Source: Streptomyces cellostaticus | GTDB taxonomy: Bacteria; Actinomycetota; Actinomycetes; Streptomycetales; Streptomycetaceae | Length of the DNA: 64,000 bases | Assembly: GCF_001513965.1 (NCBI RefSeq) | Contig: NZ_KQ948035.1 | Coordinates: 102,896 to 166,895, forward strand | Direction of reading: 5' to 3' | Part shown: positions 34,973-44,291 of the stretch, piece by piece | How the letters are laid out: every line of letters begins with the position of its first letter | Numbering within the stretch: the first letter of the stretch is position 1 | Translations under genes and position numbers: made by a program | The notes under the pieces: model-generated | Told to the model about the DNA's origin: nothing | The model's input: the letters and a program-made list of their open reading frames with translations, nothing else | Databases searched by the model: none

Positions 34973-35980
34973 ATGTCCGCGACCAACCGCCAGATCCGTC
35001 TGGCAGCCCGCCCCGTGGGCGAAGTGAAACCCGAAGACTGGGAGCACCGTAGCGAACCCCTCGAGGAACCGGGCCCGGGCCGGTTCACCGGCCAGACGCG
35101 CGTCATCTCCCTGGATCCGGCCATGCGGGGCTGGCTGGACGACCGCCCCTCCTACGTGCCGCCGGTGGGCATCGGCGAGGTGATGCGCGCCGGATCGGTC
35201 GTCGAGGTCACCGCATCCGACCACCCCGACTTCCAGCCGGGTGATCACGTGGTCGGTATGTTCGGCGTCCAGGAGTACGTGGTCTCCGACGGCCGGGGCG
35301 CCATGAAGATCGACACCTCGCTCGCCCCGCCGTCGACGTATCTCGGCGCGCTGGGCATGCCCGGCATGACCGCCTACTTCGGCCTGCTGGACGTCGGGGC
35401 GCTGAAGGACGGTGAGACCGTCGTGGTGTCCGGGGCCGCCGGCGCGGTCGGCACCATCGCGGGTCAGATCGCCAAGGCCAAGGGCTGCCGGGTCGTGGGC
35501 ATCGCCGGAGGGCCGGAGAAGTGCGCGTTGCTCACCGACGAACTGGGATTCGACGCGGCGATCGACTACCGCGCCGACGACGTCAAAAAGGCGCTGCGCG
35601 AGCACGCCCCCGACGGCATCGACGTCTACTTCGACAACGTCGGCGGGGACATCCTCGACGCCGCGCTGACCCGGTTGGCGATGCACGCGCGCGTCGTCGT
35701 CTGCGGTGCGATCAGCCAGTACAACAACACCACGCCGGTCAAGGGCCCCTCCAACTACCTCTCGCTGCTGGTGCGGCGCGCCCGGATGGAGGGCTTCGTC
35801 GTCTTTGACTACGCCAAGCGCTACGCGCAGGCAGCGCAGGAGATCTCCGCCTGGATCGGCGCCGGCCGCATCAAGGTCAAGGAACATGTGGTGAGGGGAA
35901 CCGTGGACGACTTCCCCGAGACGTTGCAGATGCTCTTCCGTGGCGAGAACGTCGGCAAGCTCGTGCTGGAGCTGTCATGA
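34973..35980 (+). CDS. NADP-dependent MDR-superfamily oxidoreductase (CurA/LTB4DH-like)
   Basis: ATG 34973 has AGGAGG 5 bases upstream; 335 residues. It belongs to the zinc-free medium-chain reductases: N-terminal NRQIRLAARPVGEVKPEDW, PSYVPPVGIGEVMRAG, the nucleotide-binding stretch VVVSGAAGAVGTIAGQIAKAKG and YFDNVGGDILDAAL are typical. The family reduces activated C=C bonds of enones with NADPH in the cytoplasm. Its stop overlaps the start of a short-chain dehydrogenase (ATGA), so the two probably act on the same compound. An operator-like palindrome sits just upstream. Confidence 0.9.
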   Translation: MSATNRQIRLAARPVGEVKPEDWEHRSEPLEEPGPGRFTGQTRVISLDPAMRGWLDDRPSYVPPVGIGEVMRAGSVVEVTASDHPDFQPGDHVVGMFGVQEYVVSDGRGAMKIDTSLAPPSTYLGALGMPGMTAYFGLLDVGALKDGETVVVSGAAGAVGTIAGQIAKAKGCRVVGIAGGPEKCALLTDELGFDAAIDYRADDVKKALREHAPDGIDVYFDNVGGDILDAALTRLAMHARVVVCGAISQYNNTTPVKGPSNYLSLLVRRARMEGFVVFDYAKRYAQAAQEISAWIGAGRIKVKEHVVRGTVDDFPETLQMLFRGENVGKLVLELS

Positions 35981-36783
35981 CCACCGCCGAGAGCGGGGCC
36001 GCCGCCCCGCGGGGAGAACAGAGCGACGGCGGCGCGCTCCAGGGAAAGGTGGCGATCGTCACCGGCGCTGCCAGCGGGCTGGGCCGGGCCACGGCGCTGG
36101 CACTGGCGAGGGCGGGGGCGCAGGTGGTCGTCGCGGACCTCGACGCGCGCGGCGGCCGGGAAGTGGCCGACATGGTCGGTGGCCACTTCCGCGCCTGTGA
36201 CGTCTCCGACCTCGACGCCAACCGCGCGCTGGTGGAGTTCACCCAGGAAATGTACGGCGGTGTCGACATCGCGCTGCTCAACGCGGGCGTGGCGACCGGA
36301 TGTGGCGTCGGCGAGGATTTCGACCCGGCGCGCTACCACCGGGCGATGGGGGCCAACCTCGACGGCGTGGTCTTCGGCACCCACGCCGTGCTGCCCGCGC
36401 TGCGGGCCCGCGGCGGAGGATCGATCGTGGCGACCGCGTCTTTGGCGGGCCTGGCGGCGGTGCCGCTCGATCCGCTGTATGCGGCCAACAAGCACGCGGT
36501 CGTGGGACTCGCACGCTCCCTGGGGCCGGCTCTCGCGCCGGAGAACGTGCGCTTCAACGCGGTCTGCCCGGGGTTCGCCGAGTCGCGGATCATCGACCAC
36601 CTGCGCGGCATGCTCTCCGAGCAGGGTCTGCCGGTCATCCCGGCCGAGACCGTCGCCGACACGGTGCTGCGGATCGTCACGGGTGACGGCACGGGGGAGT
36701 GCTGGTTCATTCAGGTCGGCCGCGAACCGGAGCCGTTCCGCTTCCGCAACGTCCCCGGCCCGGGCAAGCCCGTCGGCGTCTGA
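35977..36783 (+). CDS. Short-chain dehydrogenase/reductase
   Basis: The 268-residue protein has the SDR hallmarks: cofactor motif TGAASGLG near residue 30, LLNAGVA, the catalytic Ser in SIVATASLAG, and the YxxxK pair in LYAANKHAV. The Asp after the second strand (VVADLDARGG) suggests NAD rather than NADP. It is translationally coupled to the MDR oxidoreductase. Substrate unknown; a hydroxy/keto step paired with enone reduction is a reasonable guess. A strong terminator follows. Confidence 0.9.
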   Translation: MTTAESGAAAPRGEQSDGGALQGKVAIVTGAASGLGRATALALARAGAQVVVADLDARGGREVADMVGGHFRACDVSDLDANRALVEFTQEMYGGVDIALLNAGVATGCGVGEDFDPARYHRAMGANLDGVVFGTHAVLPALRARGGGSIVATASLAGLAAVPLDPLYAANKHAVVGLARSLGPALAPENVRFNAVCPGFAESRIIDHLRGMLSEQGLPVIPAETVADTVLRIVTGDGTGECWFIQVGREPEPFRFRNVPGPGKPVGV

Positions 36784-36792
36784 GACGTTTCC

Positions 36793-36823
36793 GGGTGGGC
36801 CCGGAGAACGACCGGGCCCACCC
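36793..36823 (+). terminator. Intrinsic-type terminator after the MDR/SDR pair
   Basis: GGGTGGGCCCGG (36793-36804) and CCGGGCCCACCC (36812-36823) make a perfect 12-bp stem with a 7-base loop, 10 bases after the SDR stop. No T-run follows, as usual in this group. Confidence 0.8.
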
Positions 36824-36937
36824 CCGCCGCGAGGAATCGCCCGCAAGAGCTCCAGTAGCTGGGATCCCTCACGAAAGCTGCATCTCTCCACAGTCTTGAG
36901 TGACTCCAGGGAAGGCGTACCATCGAAGGAGATGGCA

Positions 36938-37534
36938 ATGCTCTCCACGACCTCCCTTCGAAGGTGTGTCCGCATGGACCGCGCAGTCACCCGAGAACCC
37001 TGCCAGGGCGGAACGGCTGCTGACACGGCTGTCCCTCGCTCTTTCGAGAGGGGGATCTGGTCTCTGCCGTGGACGCCGGCCGCGTGTGGTCTGGCGAGGA
37101 CGGCCGTGCGCAACGTACTGCCCCGATGGGGTCTCGATGATCTCGTCCCGGCCGCCGAACTGCTGGTGAGCGAGCTCGTATGCAACGCGCTGCGGCACGG
37201 CGCAGGCCCGCTGGGGCTCACCCTTGAGCGGGTGCCCGACGTACGCTGCTCGGTCAGCGACGGTTCTTCGAAACCACCGCGCCCCACCGACGCCGGCCCC
37301 GAGGACGAGGGCGGCCGCGGACTGGCACTCGTGGACATGCTGGCCGCACGGTGGGGCTGTGAGCGCGGGCTGCCCGCGGGCAAGACCGTGTGGTTCGAGC
37401 TTTCCACCGAGGCGGACACACCGGGGCCGGACGAAACGGAAGCCCCGGACAGGCAGAACGCACCGTGGAGGGACGGTTGCGTCCCGGACGGCCTGGTCAC
37501 ACCGGACGGCGACTGGAAGGACGAGGCCGCATGA
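36938..37534 (+). CDS. RsbW-like anti-sigma/ATP-binding protein
   Basis: ATG 36938 is chosen because AGGAG stands 6 bases upstream; ATG 36932 is too close and ATG 36974 is an alternative. The 198-residue protein has the GHKL ATPase boxes of Streptomyces RsbW/SpoIIAB-like regulators: AAELLVSELVCNALRHG (N box) and DEGGRGLALVDMLAARWG (G box). In known cases such proteins phosphorylate an anti-anti-sigma factor or bind a sigma factor. The acidic C-terminal tail is not conserved. It is coupled by ATGA overlap to a Fur-family gene, an uncommon pairing that suggests stress or redox control. Confidence 0.8.
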   Translation: MLSTTSLRRCVRMDRAVTREPCQGGTAADTAVPRSFERGIWSLPWTPAACGLARTAVRNVLPRWGLDDLVPAAELLVSELVCNALRHGAGPLGLTLERVPDVRCSVSDGSSKPPRPTDAGPEDEGGRGLALVDMLAARWGCERGLPAGKTVWFELSTEADTPGPDETEAPDRQNAPWRDGCVPDGLVTPDGDWKDEAA

Positions 37535-37989
37535 CACCTGCGACGACAGGCGAGGAACCGATGGCGCTGGCCGCGGCGCGACTGCGCACGTCGGGCATGC
37601 GGGTGACCGCCCAGCGCATGGCCATGCTGATGGCGGTCTCCGAGTCGGCCGGCCACCTCGACGCCGACGCCTTGCGCGAGCGCGCTCAGCGGGTCACGGG
37701 CAGCCTGTCCCTGCAGGCCACCTACAACGTGCTGCGCGCCCTCACGGACGCCGGTCTGGTCCGGTGCACCCAGATCCCCGGTCATCCGGCCCGCTACGAG
37801 ATCGACCACCACGACAACCACCACCATTTCGTGTGCCGCCGCTGCGGCGCCATCCGTGACGTCGAGTGCACGGTGGGTGCGGCTCCCTGCCTCGAGGCAC
37901 AACTGCCGGCGGAGTACGCCATCCAGGAAGCCGCCGTGACGTTCTGGGGCCTGTGCCCCGACTGCCGGGCAGCCGCTCCGGCGTCCTGA
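37531..37989 (+). CDS. Fur-family metalloregulator
   Basis: The 152-residue protein has the Fur winged helix (RVTAQRMAMLMAVSESAGHLDADAL, LSLQATYNVLRALTDAGLV), the HHDNHHHFVCRRCGAIRDVEC metal-site region and a second CPDC pair near the C-terminus for structural zinc. In Streptomyces this subgroup (CatR/FurA-like) usually represses catalase or other oxidative-stress genes, but no catalase follows here. The start overlaps the stop of the RsbW-like gene. Confidence 0.9.
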   Translation: MTPATTGEEPMALAAARLRTSGMRVTAQRMAMLMAVSESAGHLDADALRERAQRVTGSLSLQATYNVLRALTDAGLVRCTQIPGHPARYEIDHHDNHHHFVCRRCGAIRDVECTVGAAPCLEAQLPAEYAIQEAAVTFWGLCPDCRAAAPAS

Positions 37990-38660
37990 CGGAGCCGGAC
38001 CCCTCCCGCACATCCTCGCGGGCCACCAGGGCGGCCCCGGACGGGCGGGCCGCAGGTGGGGCCGGGCAGCTCCTCGGTCGCCGTGGTGATGCGGGCGATG
38101 AGTGAGCGGATCGAGCGGCCTCGGTACACGGCCGGTCCGAACTCCTGGCGTGTGTCCACCGTTGCCCGAAGCGCATCCGCCTCGGAGTGGGCGAGGCTGA
38201 CGATCTGCGCGGAGCCGGACGGGTCTCATCGGGTGGCACGAGAACTCGGAGACGGTGGCTCGGAAGATCGCGGACGAGGTGTGCGGCATCCTGTCCCATC
38301 TGCCGGCGCCTCCCCGTTGAGTGCCTGGCGCCGACGGTGGCACGGCCCATGGTGCGCCGCCTTTCCTGTCGGCGACGTGCGGGTCAGCCGAGGCCTTCGG
38401 CTCCCCCCGGGGTGGCTCCTGCCGCCGCTGCCCGTCGATGCGGTGTCTCTCGATCGAGGAGCGCCGGTGGGCTTGCCGGCGGCTGTCCTGACCCACTGGC
38501 ACCGGGGTAAGGGCGCAATCGCGGAGTGTGACGCTGCCCAGTTCCCGAGCACAGCCGCCCGGACGTCGGATCCGCTGTCACAGTCTTTCGGCCCGCGGTG
38601 TGAGGGCGGCGCAACTGAATGTCCCACGCGGCCTAACAGGTCGGAAACCGGCCGCCACGG
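37990..38660. other. Stretch without a confident gene
   Basis: About 670 bases. Two short pieces look coding-like but go nowhere: plus strand ~38227-38320 (GWHENSETVARKIADEVCGIL, then a stop) and minus strand ~38225-38060 (LAHSEADALRATVDTRQEFG). They may be remnants of overlapping lost genes. No RNA gene or repeat seen. Confidence 0.4.
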
Positions 38661-38669
38661 TGTTCGGAC

Positions 38670-38675
38670 TAGCTT
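38670..38675 (+). promoter_or_regulatory. -10 element for leaderless CvnA-type gene
   Basis: TAGCTT lies exactly 7 bases before the ATG at 38683, and there is no ribosome-binding site, which is the typical layout of leaderless Streptomyces mRNAs. The -35 is weak. Confidence 0.4.
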
Positions 38676-38682
38676 CGTGACT

Positions 38683-40809
38683 ATGAGGGTGTGGACGCCA
38701 GTACAGTCGGCGCTCGGCAGGCTTTGCGCAGTCGGCAAGGGCGGTTTAGGCCAGGGCAGTTCGGGGCGCCGCCGCCGTGGCCGCACGTCACCCGGCCGTC
38801 GGCCGCTGCCTGGCTGGCGCAGCATCAGGGGCCGGGTGGCGGTGGTCATCACGGTCCCGATCTGCCTGCTGCTGGCGGTGGCCGGTCTCGCCGTGCACGG
38901 CCGCGCCGTGGCCCTCGGCGACGCCCGGACGACCCGTTCCGAGGTTGGCCTCAGCTTGCGCATCCAGGCCCTGGTGCATCAACTGCAACGCGAACGCGGC
39001 CTGACCAATGGTCTCCTGGGAGGCGAGGAGGAGTTCCGCTCACCGCTCACGGCCACCCGCAAACGCGTTGACACGGCGCTGCGCGGAATGCGCCACGAAA
39101 ACACCGTCAAGGATGTCGTCCATCGGCACTTGCAGCACCTTGGCGACATCCGGTCCGCTACCGACACGGACACCGCAGACCGGGCCGCGACCCTGACCTT
39201 CTACACCACCGCCGTCGAGGCCCTCAACGCCGTCGACCCGGTAGCGGAGACCGCGACTGGCGCCGACCCTCAACTGCGCGACGGGCTGGGGGCGTTGCGG
39301 GAACTGGCCGCGGCGAAGGAGTCAGTCGCTCTCGAACGCGGCCTCCTCAACGGCGTGTTCGCCGAAGGCGGCTTTCACGGCCGCGAGTACCTCACGTTCA
39401 CCGAGGTACGTGCCACGCGCGTCGCCGCCCTCGCCCGTTTCCGGCAGATCGCCACCGCACCCCAGCGCGCGGCCTTGAAGAACGCCTTCGGCACCGAGGA
39501 CGCCCGACGAGCCACCGCCTACGAGAACCGGGCGGAAGGCGCCGACGGCGGTTCCGCGCTGCGCGCCGATGCCAGCGCCTGGTGGGATGCGATGACCGTT
39601 CTCGTCGACGATCTGTACGCCGTCCAGCAGTCGGTCGGTGACGACGTACGGGCCCGGGCCGACCGGCTCAGCCACGACGCCGAGGCGGGCCTCGCCGCCT
39701 CTCTCGGCGCAGGAATGCTGATGGCCGCCCTCGTCGCGGGCCTCGCCGCTCTTGCCTCCCGTTCCCTCACGCGCCCTCTCGGCGCGCTCGCCGAGGCCGC
39801 CCACGACGTGGCACGACACCGACTGCCCGCGACCGTCGCCCGGATCCAGCAGTCCCCGCAGGACCATGCGGAGCTCCTCCCGCCGTCGGACGTCCGGGAC
39901 AACCCCGATCCACTGCCGCTGGGCGGCGCGGCGGAGATCGCCGAGGTCGCAGCGTCCCTGCACCAGGTGGAACGCACCGCTCTCCGGCTGGCTGCCCAGC
40001 AGGCCGGCCTGCGCCGCAACACCACCGAATCGCTCGCCGATCTCGGCCGCCGCAACCAGAACCTCGTGCGTCGTCAGCTCAGCCTCATCACCCGCCTGGA
40101 ACGGCAGGAACTCGACCCGGACGCCCTCGCCGAGCTCTTCGAGCTCGACCACCTCGCCACCCGTATGCGGCGCAACGCCGAGAGCCTTCTGGTCCTGGCC
40201 GGGCAGAATCCGCCGCGGCCCACGGCAGCACCTGCCGACGGCCTGGAAGTCGTCCAGTCCGCCGTCGCCGAGGTGGAGCAGTACCGGCGGGTCCTGATCA
40301 CCACCGTGGAGCCGGTACGGGTGCGCGGACACGCCGTCGCCGATGTCGCCCATCTCCTTGCCGAACTCATCGAGAACGGGCTGACCTTCTCGCCACCGAC
40401 CGAACCGGTCGAGGTGCACGGCTGGTACGACACCGAGGACGACACTTACTGCTTCGCTGTCGTCGACCATGGCATCGGGATGTCCGAAGCAGACAAGGAA
40501 CGTGCCAACGCCCGCTTCTCGGACGGCGGCGAGGAAGCTTTCCTCGCCGCGCCCACCCGGTTCCTCGGCCACCTCGTCGTCGGCCGACTCGCCCGCCGCC
40601 TCGGTGATGGCACCCAAGTCCACCTTTTCGACACCACCGGCGGCGGCCTGTCCGCACTCCTCGCCCTCCCCGGGCGCCTGCTCGCCCCCGCGGAGGGCCC
40701 CTCCGCCTCACCCCCGCCCGCCAGGCCCGCTGTCTCCTCCCTGCTCAACGGCTTCCGAGCAGGTGTCGCACGTGCCGAGGCCCGAAGCTCACAAGGAGCG
40801 TCATCGTGA
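38683..40809 (+). CDS. NIT-domain sensor histidine kinase-like protein (conservon CvnA type)
   Basis: The 708-residue membrane protein has a first helix at ~50-70 (VAVVITVPICLLLAVAGLAV), an extracellular NIT (nitrate/nitrite-sensing) domain at ~75-320 (LVHQLQRERGLTNGLLGG, ESVALERGLLNGVFA), a second helix at ~345-365 and a GHKL ATPase domain (HLLAELIENGLTFSPP, AVVDHGIGMSEADKERAN). The phospho-acceptor His of classical kinases is not obvious, as in CvnA proteins. Codon 22 is TTA (38746-38748). The stop overlaps a roadblock gene, as in conservons, which assemble a membrane G-protein-like complex. Confidence 0.85.
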   Translation: MRVWTPVQSALGRLCAVGKGGLGQGSSGRRRRGRTSPGRRPLPGWRSIRGRVAVVITVPICLLLAVAGLAVHGRAVALGDARTTRSEVGLSLRIQALVHQLQRERGLTNGLLGGEEEFRSPLTATRKRVDTALRGMRHENTVKDVVHRHLQHLGDIRSATDTDTADRAATLTFYTTAVEALNAVDPVAETATGADPQLRDGLGALRELAAAKESVALERGLLNGVFAEGGFHGREYLTFTEVRATRVAALARFRQIATAPQRAALKNAFGTEDARRATAYENRAEGADGGSALRADASAWWDAMTVLVDDLYAVQQSVGDDVRARADRLSHDAEAGLAASLGAGMLMAALVAGLAALASRSLTRPLGALAEAAHDVARHRLPATVARIQQSPQDHAELLPPSDVRDNPDPLPLGGAAEIAEVAASLHQVERTALRLAAQQAGLRRNTTESLADLGRRNQNLVRRQLSLITRLERQELDPDALAELFELDHLATRMRRNAESLLVLAGQNPPRPTAAPADGLEVVQSAVAEVEQYRRVLITTVEPVRVRGHAVADVAHLLAELIENGLTFSPPTEPVEVHGWYDTEDDTYCFAVVDHGIGMSEADKERANARFSDGGEEAFLAAPTRFLGHLVVGRLARRLGDGTQVHLFDTTGGGLSALLALPGRLLAPAEGPSASPPPARPAVSSLLNGFRAGVARAEARSSQGASS

Positions 40810-41225
40810 CCACCGCCGTCCAGAATTTCGGCTGGCTCATCTCGGAGTTCGTACGCACCGCCGACGGCGTCACCGATGCCGTCGCCGTCTCCTCCGACGG
40901 CCTGCTCATGGCCGCCTCGGACAGCCTTGGGCGAGATCGCGCCGACCATCTCGCCGCCGTCGTCTCCGGCATCACCAGCCTCGCCCAGAACGCGGCCACG
41001 GCACACGGCTTCCGCGGCATGAAACTCGTCATGATCGAAATGCTCGGGGGATTCCTCATGGTCGGCCGCATCCGCGACGGAAGCTGCCTCGGCGTCCTCG
41101 CCGCCGAGGGGTGCGACGTCGGCCTGGTCGGCTACGAGATGGCCATTCTCGCCGACCGCGCCGGAGAACTGCTCACCCCGCAGTTGGTACTCGAACTCCA
41201 CTCCGCTCCCTTTGCCGCGAACTAG
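40806..41225 (+). CDS. Roadblock/LC7 protein (conservon CvnB type)
   Basis: GTG 40806 overlaps the CvnA stop (GTGA). The 139-residue protein is a Roadblock/LC7-domain protein: FGWLISEFVRTADGVTDAVAVSSDGLLMAAS and GFRGMKLVMIEMLGGFLMVG are typical of CvnB/MglB-like regulators of small GTPases. In complete conservons CvnC (DUF742) and the GTPase CvnD follow directly; here a broken transporter gene follows, so the unit lacks its GTPase. The protein could still work with a GTPase encoded elsewhere. Confidence 0.88.
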   Translation: MTTAVQNFGWLISEFVRTADGVTDAVAVSSDGLLMAASDSLGRDRADHLAAVVSGITSLAQNAATAHGFRGMKLVMIEMLGGFLMVGRIRDGSCLGVLAAEGCDVGLVGYEMAILADRAGELLTPQLVLELHSAPFAAN

Positions 41226-41309
41226 GTGCGGCACGCTCGGGCCCTGGCCTGGTGTTTCTCAGTGCCCCCGGCCTGCTGCGGCGCGGCCGGCACCACGGCG
41301 TGCGGCACA

Positions 41310-42004
41310 CCGTCTCTACGTACGACGACTCCGAAGGCCGGGCGGCCGATGGCCCTCTCCGGTGATTCGGGTCCCTACGGGCAGAGCAGGAGAAGGTCTT
41401 CGCCGTGTTCCAGACCCTGGGCACCCCGTCCACGGCAGCCGTGTGGGGCTACCTCAACCAGCAGAAGGTGCCGCCGGCCCTTCATCGCCATGGGTGCGTC
41501 CGTCTGGGGCACCGACGACGACACCCCTGGACCATCGGGTGGCAGCCCGACTACGCGGCCGAGGCGCGGGTGTACGCGAAGTACTTCAGGGGCGTGAGAC
41601 CGAAGGCCGAGGTTGCCGTCCTCTACCAGAACGACGACGGCAAGGACCTGCTCGGCGGGTTCAAGAAGGCCGTCGTCGGCAGCGGCATCAAGGTGGTCGC
41701 AGAGGAGAGCTACGAGGTCACCGATCCTTCTGTCTCCGCACTGTTGGCGATCCTCGCCCGCTCCGAGGCGGACGTGCTGCTGGACGTCACCACTCCGAAG
41801 TTCGACAGCCAGGCCCTGGCTGTCGATGCCAGGAACACCAGGTGGAACCCGCTGCACATCGTGAACAACGTGGCCTCGTCCGCCGCCGTGCTCCAGCCCG
41901 TCGGGTTCAAGGACGTGCAGGGCGTGGTCTCGGCGACCTGCTTCAAGGATCCCGCCGATCCGCAGTGGGCGGACGACCCCGAGATGAAGACCTACACGGA
42001 CGCC
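41310..42004 (+). pseudogene. Branched-chain amino-acid-type ABC substrate-binding protein, broken
   Basis: Fragments in three frames join into a LivK-like protein: EKVFAVFQTLGTPSTAAVWGYL, then (other frame, ~41485) FIAMGASVWGTDDDT, then WTIGWQPDYAAEARVYAKYF, VAVLYQNDDGKDLLGGFKKAV, VLLDVTTPKFDSQALAVDA and DPADPQWADDPEMK. At least two frameshifts near 41470 and 41525, a missing N-terminal signal region and loss of the C-terminus after about 42000 make it non-functional. It occupies the place where cvnC/cvnD would be expected. Confidence 0.75.
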
Positions 42005-42156
42005 ACACCGGCTCGACGCCGGAAAGGATGAGCCCGGCGACCACCGGCTGATGCGCGTCGCGCCCGACGAGGAGCCGGTTGCCCGGGCAGGTCACCACCA
42101 GCATGGCGGCCTTCACCGACAGTGAACTGCCACACGTCGTGATGAACGTGTGATAG

Positions 42157-42285
42157 GTGACCGAGCTGCGTGTGGCCGGGCCTCCGCCACAGCTTCAGCG
42201 CGTGCTGGAGCTGACCGGAGCCGATGCAGTCGTGGATGTGCGGGCGACAGCGGAGCAGGCGGTGGCACAGCCCGCGGGGCGTCGG
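42157..42285 (+). pseudogene. STAS-domain (anti-anti-sigma) C-terminal fragment
   Basis: A short frame reads TELRVAGPPPQLQRVLELTGADAVVDV, which resembles the C-terminal helix region of anti-sigma-factor antagonists. Stops lie directly upstream and the sequence degrades after ~42285. Weak evidence. Confidence 0.35.
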
Positions 42286-42476
42286 CTGACCGTCGAACAT
42301 CCGGGTGGTACCCAAGAACCGATCGGCCACTGCCGGCCCGCCGGCTCCCCAACGCCGTGCCCTGGCTCCCGCAGGTGTCGAAGGCTCTCCTGGGGGCAGT
42401 CGGTGTTGTGCAGATCCGTGACGGGCCTGTGGGTGCCAGACGACCCCGGGCGGCACGGAAAGGAGGGCGGCACCAG

Positions 42477-43568
42477 GTGCGCACCGTAGGAGTGGAGGAG
42501 GAACTCCTTCTGGTCGACCCGGACAGCGGGGAGCCGAAGGCGCTCTCGGCCGCCGTGCTTGCTCATGCCGCCCAGGACGACCCCGGACAGGACGTTTTCG
42601 AGAAGGAGCTGTTCGGGCAGATGCTGGAGTTCGCCACGCACCCGCAGTCGGAGATGGCGGCCCTCGGCGCCGAGATCGTGCGCTGCCGCAAGGAGGCGGC
42701 GCGACTGGCCGGCGAGCTCGGTTGCGCGGTCGCCGCGCTCGCCACCTCTCCGCTGCCGGTCAGCCCGTCGATCAGTGTGAACGAGCGCTACCAGTGGATG
42801 GCCGAACGGTACGGGACCGCCGCCCAGGAGCAGCTGGTGTGCGGCTGCCATGTGCATGTGTCGGTGGAGTCCGACGAGGAGGCCGTGGCCGTGGTCGACC
42901 GGCTGCGTCCATGGCTTGCCGTGCTGTGCGCGCTGAGCGCCAACTCGCCGTTCTGGCAGGGCCAGGACACCGGCTACGCCGCCTACCGCAGTCGGGTGTG
43001 GGGGCGCTGGCCGTCGGCAGGGCCGACGGAGCTGTTCGGGTCTGCCGAGCGGTATCACCGGCGGGTGGCGGACATGGTGGCCACCGGGGTCATCCTGGAC
43101 GAGGCGATGGCGTACTTCGACGCGCGCCCGTCCGCGCGCTATCCGACGGTGGAGATCCGGGTGGCGGATGTGTGCCTGCGAGCGGACACCGCCGTCCTCG
43201 TCGCCGCGCTGGCCCGGGCCCTGGTGGAGACGGCGACCCGCGACTGGCGGGCGGGCGGACGACCGCTCGACCACAGTGTCAGCCTGCTGAGACTGGCCGC
43301 CTGGCAGGCCGCCCGGTCGGGCCTGGACCGGGATCTGCTCGACCCTGTGACCATGCGGCCCCGGCCCGCCGCGGACGTGGTGCGCTCGTTGCTGGAGCAC
43401 CTCGGGGACGCGCTGATCGAGAGCGACGACGCGGCCCGCGTCGAAGGGGCCATTGCCGAACTGCTGAGCTGGGGCAACGGCGCCCGCGAACAGAGGCTGC
43501 TCATGGAGCGCACGGGCAGCTTGCGGGACGTCGTCGCCGAGTGCGTACGGCACACCCAGGGTGAGTGA
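42477..43568 (+). CDS. YbdK-type carboxylate-amine ligase (glutamate-cysteine ligase 2 family)
   Basis: GTG 42477 has AGGAGGG 9 bases upstream. The 363-residue protein opens (M)RTVGVEEELLLVDPDSGE, the start motif of the GCS2 family, and has GCHVHVSVESDEEAV, ALSANSPFWQGQDTGYAAYRSR and YPTVEIRVADVCLRAD. These contribute the ATP/Mg-binding residues. The family joins glutamate to an amine such as cysteine using ATP, but the natural substrate of many actinobacterial members is not settled. It stands alone between two disrupted regions. Confidence 0.88.
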   Translation: MRTVGVEEELLLVDPDSGEPKALSAAVLAHAAQDDPGQDVFEKELFGQMLEFATHPQSEMAALGAEIVRCRKEAARLAGELGCAVAALATSPLPVSPSISVNERYQWMAERYGTAAQEQLVCGCHVHVSVESDEEAVAVVDRLRPWLAVLCALSANSPFWQGQDTGYAAYRSRVWGRWPSAGPTELFGSAERYHRRVADMVATGVILDEAMAYFDARPSARYPTVEIRVADVCLRADTAVLVAALARALVETATRDWRAGGRPLDHSVSLLRLAAWQAARSGLDRDLLDPVTMRPRPAADVVRSLLEHLGDALIESDDAARVEGAIAELLSWGNGAREQRLLMERTGSLRDVVAECVRHTQGE

Positions 43569-44291
43569 CCGGTCCAGAGGATCAGAACGAGGGCGCACAC
43601 GAGGAGAAGGCCACGACCAGAACGACACGAGGACCAGCGTCAAGGGAGTTCTGGCCCCGTACGTGGGTGGGTTGCGCGTCCCCCGGCGCCAGGCCTCGGC
43701 AGGCTGCTCTCGAGGTCTCGCCGGGAGGGACTCTGCCTCCGGGCTCCGGTCCAGTGCTCCGCTTGGGCTGCGGATCTGGTTCCACCGGCCGACCCGCATG
43801 TGCCCGACGAGCCCCGCTCCGGGTACGTCTGGGAAACGGGCCGGGTCGCCGGGGCCTGCCGGTCCCAGGACGCGAGCGCGGCACGGCACACAGCCTGCTG
43901 TGGTGATCTTCCAGCCGCCGACAGGAACAGGGTGTCGGCGTTGAGGCTGTTTGAGCCTGTCGGCCGTAGACCTGGTACTTCGCGCACTGAGCTCCCGTAG
44001 GACAGCTCACTCTCATGGGCCCTGCGCACCCGGAACGGCCGAAAAGGTGATGCCGCCCGTGAGCAGCGCGATCTGCCCGTCCCGCCAGGGCGTATGGCTA
44101 CGGCCAGGTGACGAGTAGCGCTGAGTGACCGATGTGACGCGCCGTGATGACTCGGGCGGGTTCGTACTGAAAGCCCAAGAGCCGCCGGTACGAGAAGCGG
44201 CCGGAGGGGTACCCGGGCGGTCTCAGCGTCGATCGCGAACAATGGAGCGGGCTCTCCGTAACTGCGACCACGGCATGGCGTTGAACAGATC
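43569..44291. other. Stretch without a gene
   Basis: More than 700 bases between the YbdK-type gene and the rodlin. Long open frames exist on both strands but their Arg/Pro/Ser-rich translations show no family features. The rodlin promoter should lie here. Confidence 0.4.

Noticed and set aside
35821..38502. Minus-strand frame of 893 codons
   Set aside because: It runs antisense to four well-supported genes (MDR, SDR, RsbW-like, Fur) and shows no domain.
38056..38682. N-terminal extension of the CvnA-type protein
   Set aside because: Composition is random and a -10 element lies 7 bases before ATG 38683, fitting a leaderless start.
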